Assembly: GCA_005878325.1 (NCBI GenBank)
Contig: VBMR01000030.1
Coordinates: 1 to 7,897, forward strand
Length of the DNA stretch: 7,897 bases
Reading direction: 5' to 3'
Source: Methanobacteriota archaeon
GTDB lineage: Archaea > Thermoplasmatota > Thermoplasmata > RBG-16-68-12
Shown piece after piece: positions 6,352 through 7,897 of this stretch. Numbering within the stretch: the first letter of the stretch is position 1; each line of letters starts with the position of its first letter. Position numbers and translations under genes: made by a program. The notes under the pieces are model-generated. The model was given only the letters and a program-made list of their open reading frames with translations. It made no database searches and had not been told where the DNA came from.

Positions 6352-7897
6352 TCACCAACCCGCAACGTCCCAATCGACGTCCCGCGGAATGTAGACCCAG
6401 TAGCCATGGCCGCTCCCGAAGAGATCGGAGGGATTCAGATCCCGCACATGATAGGGCCCTGCGGCATCGAACCCCGAGACGTGGGTCGCTGCGGTCGCGG
6501 CGATGAACCCTTGGACGGTGACACCGGCCGCGAATCCTGGGAGGGCGATGAGGTTCCAGCCCGCGCACAGGTGGACCCGAGTCGTCTGCGGGATGACGCC
6601 CAGCACCGCGACGGAGTCCGTTGCGGTCCCGTTCACCCAGAAACCGCGGCCGAGCGGCAATGAGAAACCGGCCGATTCCGTCGAGCGGGCGGACGACCAT
6701 CCGAATCCACCGCTGCACGCGTCGTAAGCCCAGGCGTCCGACCACGCGCGCCCCGCCAAGAGGCTCAGGACCGCAGGATCCGTCAGCCGGACCGGGAGTC
6801 CTAGGAGGTTCAGTCCGGAAGAGAACGGTAGGCGGACCTTCGCCGCGAGGGTCGTCGAACGGCCCGTGTTGCCCGCGGCATCACGGGACTCGATGGCGTA
6901 GAAGTAATCGGACGGGTCCGTGCCCGAGCCGGGATCGATGAACGTGTACCGGGCGCTGCCATTCACCGCGAGGACGCCGCTCACGGGGGCGAAGGTGCCA
7001 CGGGGCGTGGTCGCACGGAGGACTCGATATTCCGTCGCGCCGCCGAACAGGCCGTCTTCATAGGAAGGACGCCAGCCGATCGCGAGATCCGCGGTCCCGT
7101 TCGTGAAGCGGACTTCGTCGAGGGAGACGGAGGCCGGAGGCACGTTATCCGGTCCCGCATCGATCACGACGAAACACGTGGACGCGTAGGGTCCCCAGTT
7201 GCCGGACGCGTCCTGCGCGTGGATCCAGGCGCACGTGGTGCCAGGGGCGACCGGGAGGCCCGCCCGCCAGGTGACCCGCTCCACAGGGCCGTCGAACGCG
7301 GCGTCGGTCGGGGTCATCGGGAGCCCGCTGCCGGAGGCGGTCGGGATTGGCTGCGGGACTTCGAGGAACAGTTCCGCCGCGGCCACGACGCTTCCGCCTT
7401 CCATCCGATCGTCCGCGGTCCCGTTGAACGTCACCGCGAGTGCCGCCCCCGGGGGCCGCGGGTCCACCCGCACGCTCCCCGCCCAGAGGACGGGGCCGGT
7501 CGTGTCGCCTCCGGGACGACGGATCGAGAGCATTCCGTCCGTCGTGTCGTCGGCCTCGAGGGACGGCCGTCCGTTGTCCCGGGCCGTGATTCTCAACCGG
7601 TATCGGTCCCCGTTCGGCGCGCTCCCGGGGGTCCACGTGTACGACCGGGCAGAACCGGGCACGGTCGCGATGGGATTCCAGGTCACACCGCCGTCGTCGC
7701 TGAGGTCGAGGGTGAAGTTCGCGATCCCCACCCCGGGGCCGTACGCGGTCGCGGTCCAGGCGATCGGGATCGGCGCGCCGGTGAAGGTCCCGCCGTTGGG
7801 CGAGGAGATCGCCACGTCCGGGTGATCGCGGTCGAGGGTCGACGGGGACGAACTCACGAGCCACCGAAGGGCCGCGTCGAGGATTGCGGATCGCGTC
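6352..7897 (-). CDS. Exported multidomain protein with Ig/FN3-like domains, C-terminal part (5' end outside window)
   Basis: The frame is open to the right edge, giving 514 residues in the window; a GTG at 7857 lies inside it and is probably not the true start. The first visible residues, RSAILDAALRWL, look like the terminal helix of an upstream domain. Then come a beta-sandwich domain starting VAISSPNGG (about in-window residues 27-127), a second Ig-like domain with a C222/C241 pair that could form a disulfide (134-245), an FN3-like domain ending YAIESRDAAGN (253-346), and two related C-terminal modules (360-431 and 444-512). Low lysine, many Gly/Ser/Thr/Asn and several N-x-S/T sequons fit a glycosylated extracellular or cell-surface protein. 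No C-terminal membrane anchor or sorting motif is seen; it ends DVAGW. An N-terminal enzyme or amidotransferase-like domain is possible but not visible. Confidence 0.8.
   Translation of the reverse strand, partial: TRSAILDAALRWLVSSSPSTLDRDHPDVAISSPNGGTFTGAPIPIAWTATAYGPGVGIANFTLDLSDDGGVTWNPIATVPGSARSYTWTPGSAPNGDRYRLRITARDNGRPSLEADDTTDGMLSIRRPGGDTTGPVLWAGSVRVDPRPPGAALAVTFNGTADDRMEGGSVVAAAELFLEVPQPIPTASGSGLPMTPTDAAFDGPVERVTWRAGLPVAPGTTCAWIHAQDASGNWGPYASTCFVVIDAGPDNVPPASVSLDEVRFTNGTADLAIGWRPSYEDGLFGGATEYRVLRATTPRGTFAPVSGVLAVNGSARYTFIDPGSGTDPSDYFYAIESRDAAGNTGRSTTLAAKVRLPFSSGLNLLGLPVRLTDPAVLSLLAGRAWSDAWAYDACSGGFGWSSARSTESAGFSLPLGRGFWVNGTATDSVAVLGVIPQTTRVHLCAGWNLIALPGFAAGVTVQGFIAATAATHVSGFDAAGPYHVRDLNPSDLFGSGHGYWVYIPRDVDWDVAGW
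6361..6819 (-). repeat. Two degenerate 'GWNLI-LP' modules in the exported protein
   Basis: The C-terminal 155 or so residues contain a module twice. Copy 1 (6604-6819) runs from SGLNLLGLPVRLTD through WAYDACSGGFGW to LGRGFWVNGTA. Copy 2 (6361-6567) runs from AGWNLIALPGF through VSGFDAAGPYHV to GSGHGYWVYIPRD. Each copy has an opening G-(W/L)-NL-x2-LP strand, a central aromatic/Gly segment and a closing G-x-G-(F/Y)-WV strand. Such paired modules occur at the ends of secreted archaeal and bacterial proteins. Their ligand is not known to me. Confidence 0.65.

Noticed and set aside
7145..7864. A 239-codon minus-strand frame overlapping the exported-protein gene
   Set aside because: Its translation is dominated by Arg, Pro and Gly with no hydrophobic core, a typical out-of-frame reading of the Ig-domain gene in the adjacent frame.
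1..7897. tRNA or rRNA genes, CRISPR array, insertion sequence, replication origin repeats
   Set aside because: No cloverleaf, regularly spaced repeats, transposase motifs or terminal inverted repeats were noticed. The largest stretch without an assigned gene is 117 nt.

Overview
The window is archaeal, most likely from a high-GC euryarchaeote, with Thermoplasmatota as the best guess. The evidence for an archaeon is an MCM replicative helicase, an archaeal NMD3-family protein, a DUF424 domain and Shine-Dalgarno-like sites resembling GGTGATC. Placement below that level is inference, because no rRNA or other marker gene is present.

Layout from left to right. (1) The minus-strand 5' part of an NMD3-family gene (position 806 to the left edge, 3' end missing). 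(2) Divergent to it, with starts possibly only 9 nt apart, a plus-strand gene for a small membrane protein of unknown function (about 816-1319). (3) Convergent with that, 3 nt away, a 1422-residue minus-strand MCM gene (1323-5591). It carries a 652-residue intein (2490-4445) just after Walker A, and its C-terminus is a DUF424 domain placed where most of the usual MCM winged helix should be. (4) A 47-residue minus-strand zinc-ribbon protein upstream of mcm (5683-5826). (5) A plus-strand FmdE-family protein (5944-6348). (6) Convergent with FmdE, again 3 nt away, the C-terminal 514 residues of a large, probably exported multidomain protein (6352 to the right edge).

The informational genes (MCM, NMD3, DUF424 domain) form a housekeeping cluster. 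The exported protein and the FmdE homologue have no visible functional link to it. The mcm gene is the centre of interest. The helicase cannot form its ATPase site until the intein splices out. The intein lacks the usual block B histidine, keeps both LAGLIDADG motifs, carries two similar helix-turn-helix-like modules around the endonuclease core, and uses more A/T-ending codons than the host gene in the stretches I counted. After splicing the host protein should be 770 residues, ending in DUF424. No tRNA, rRNA, CRISPR array, insertion sequence or clear terminator was seen.
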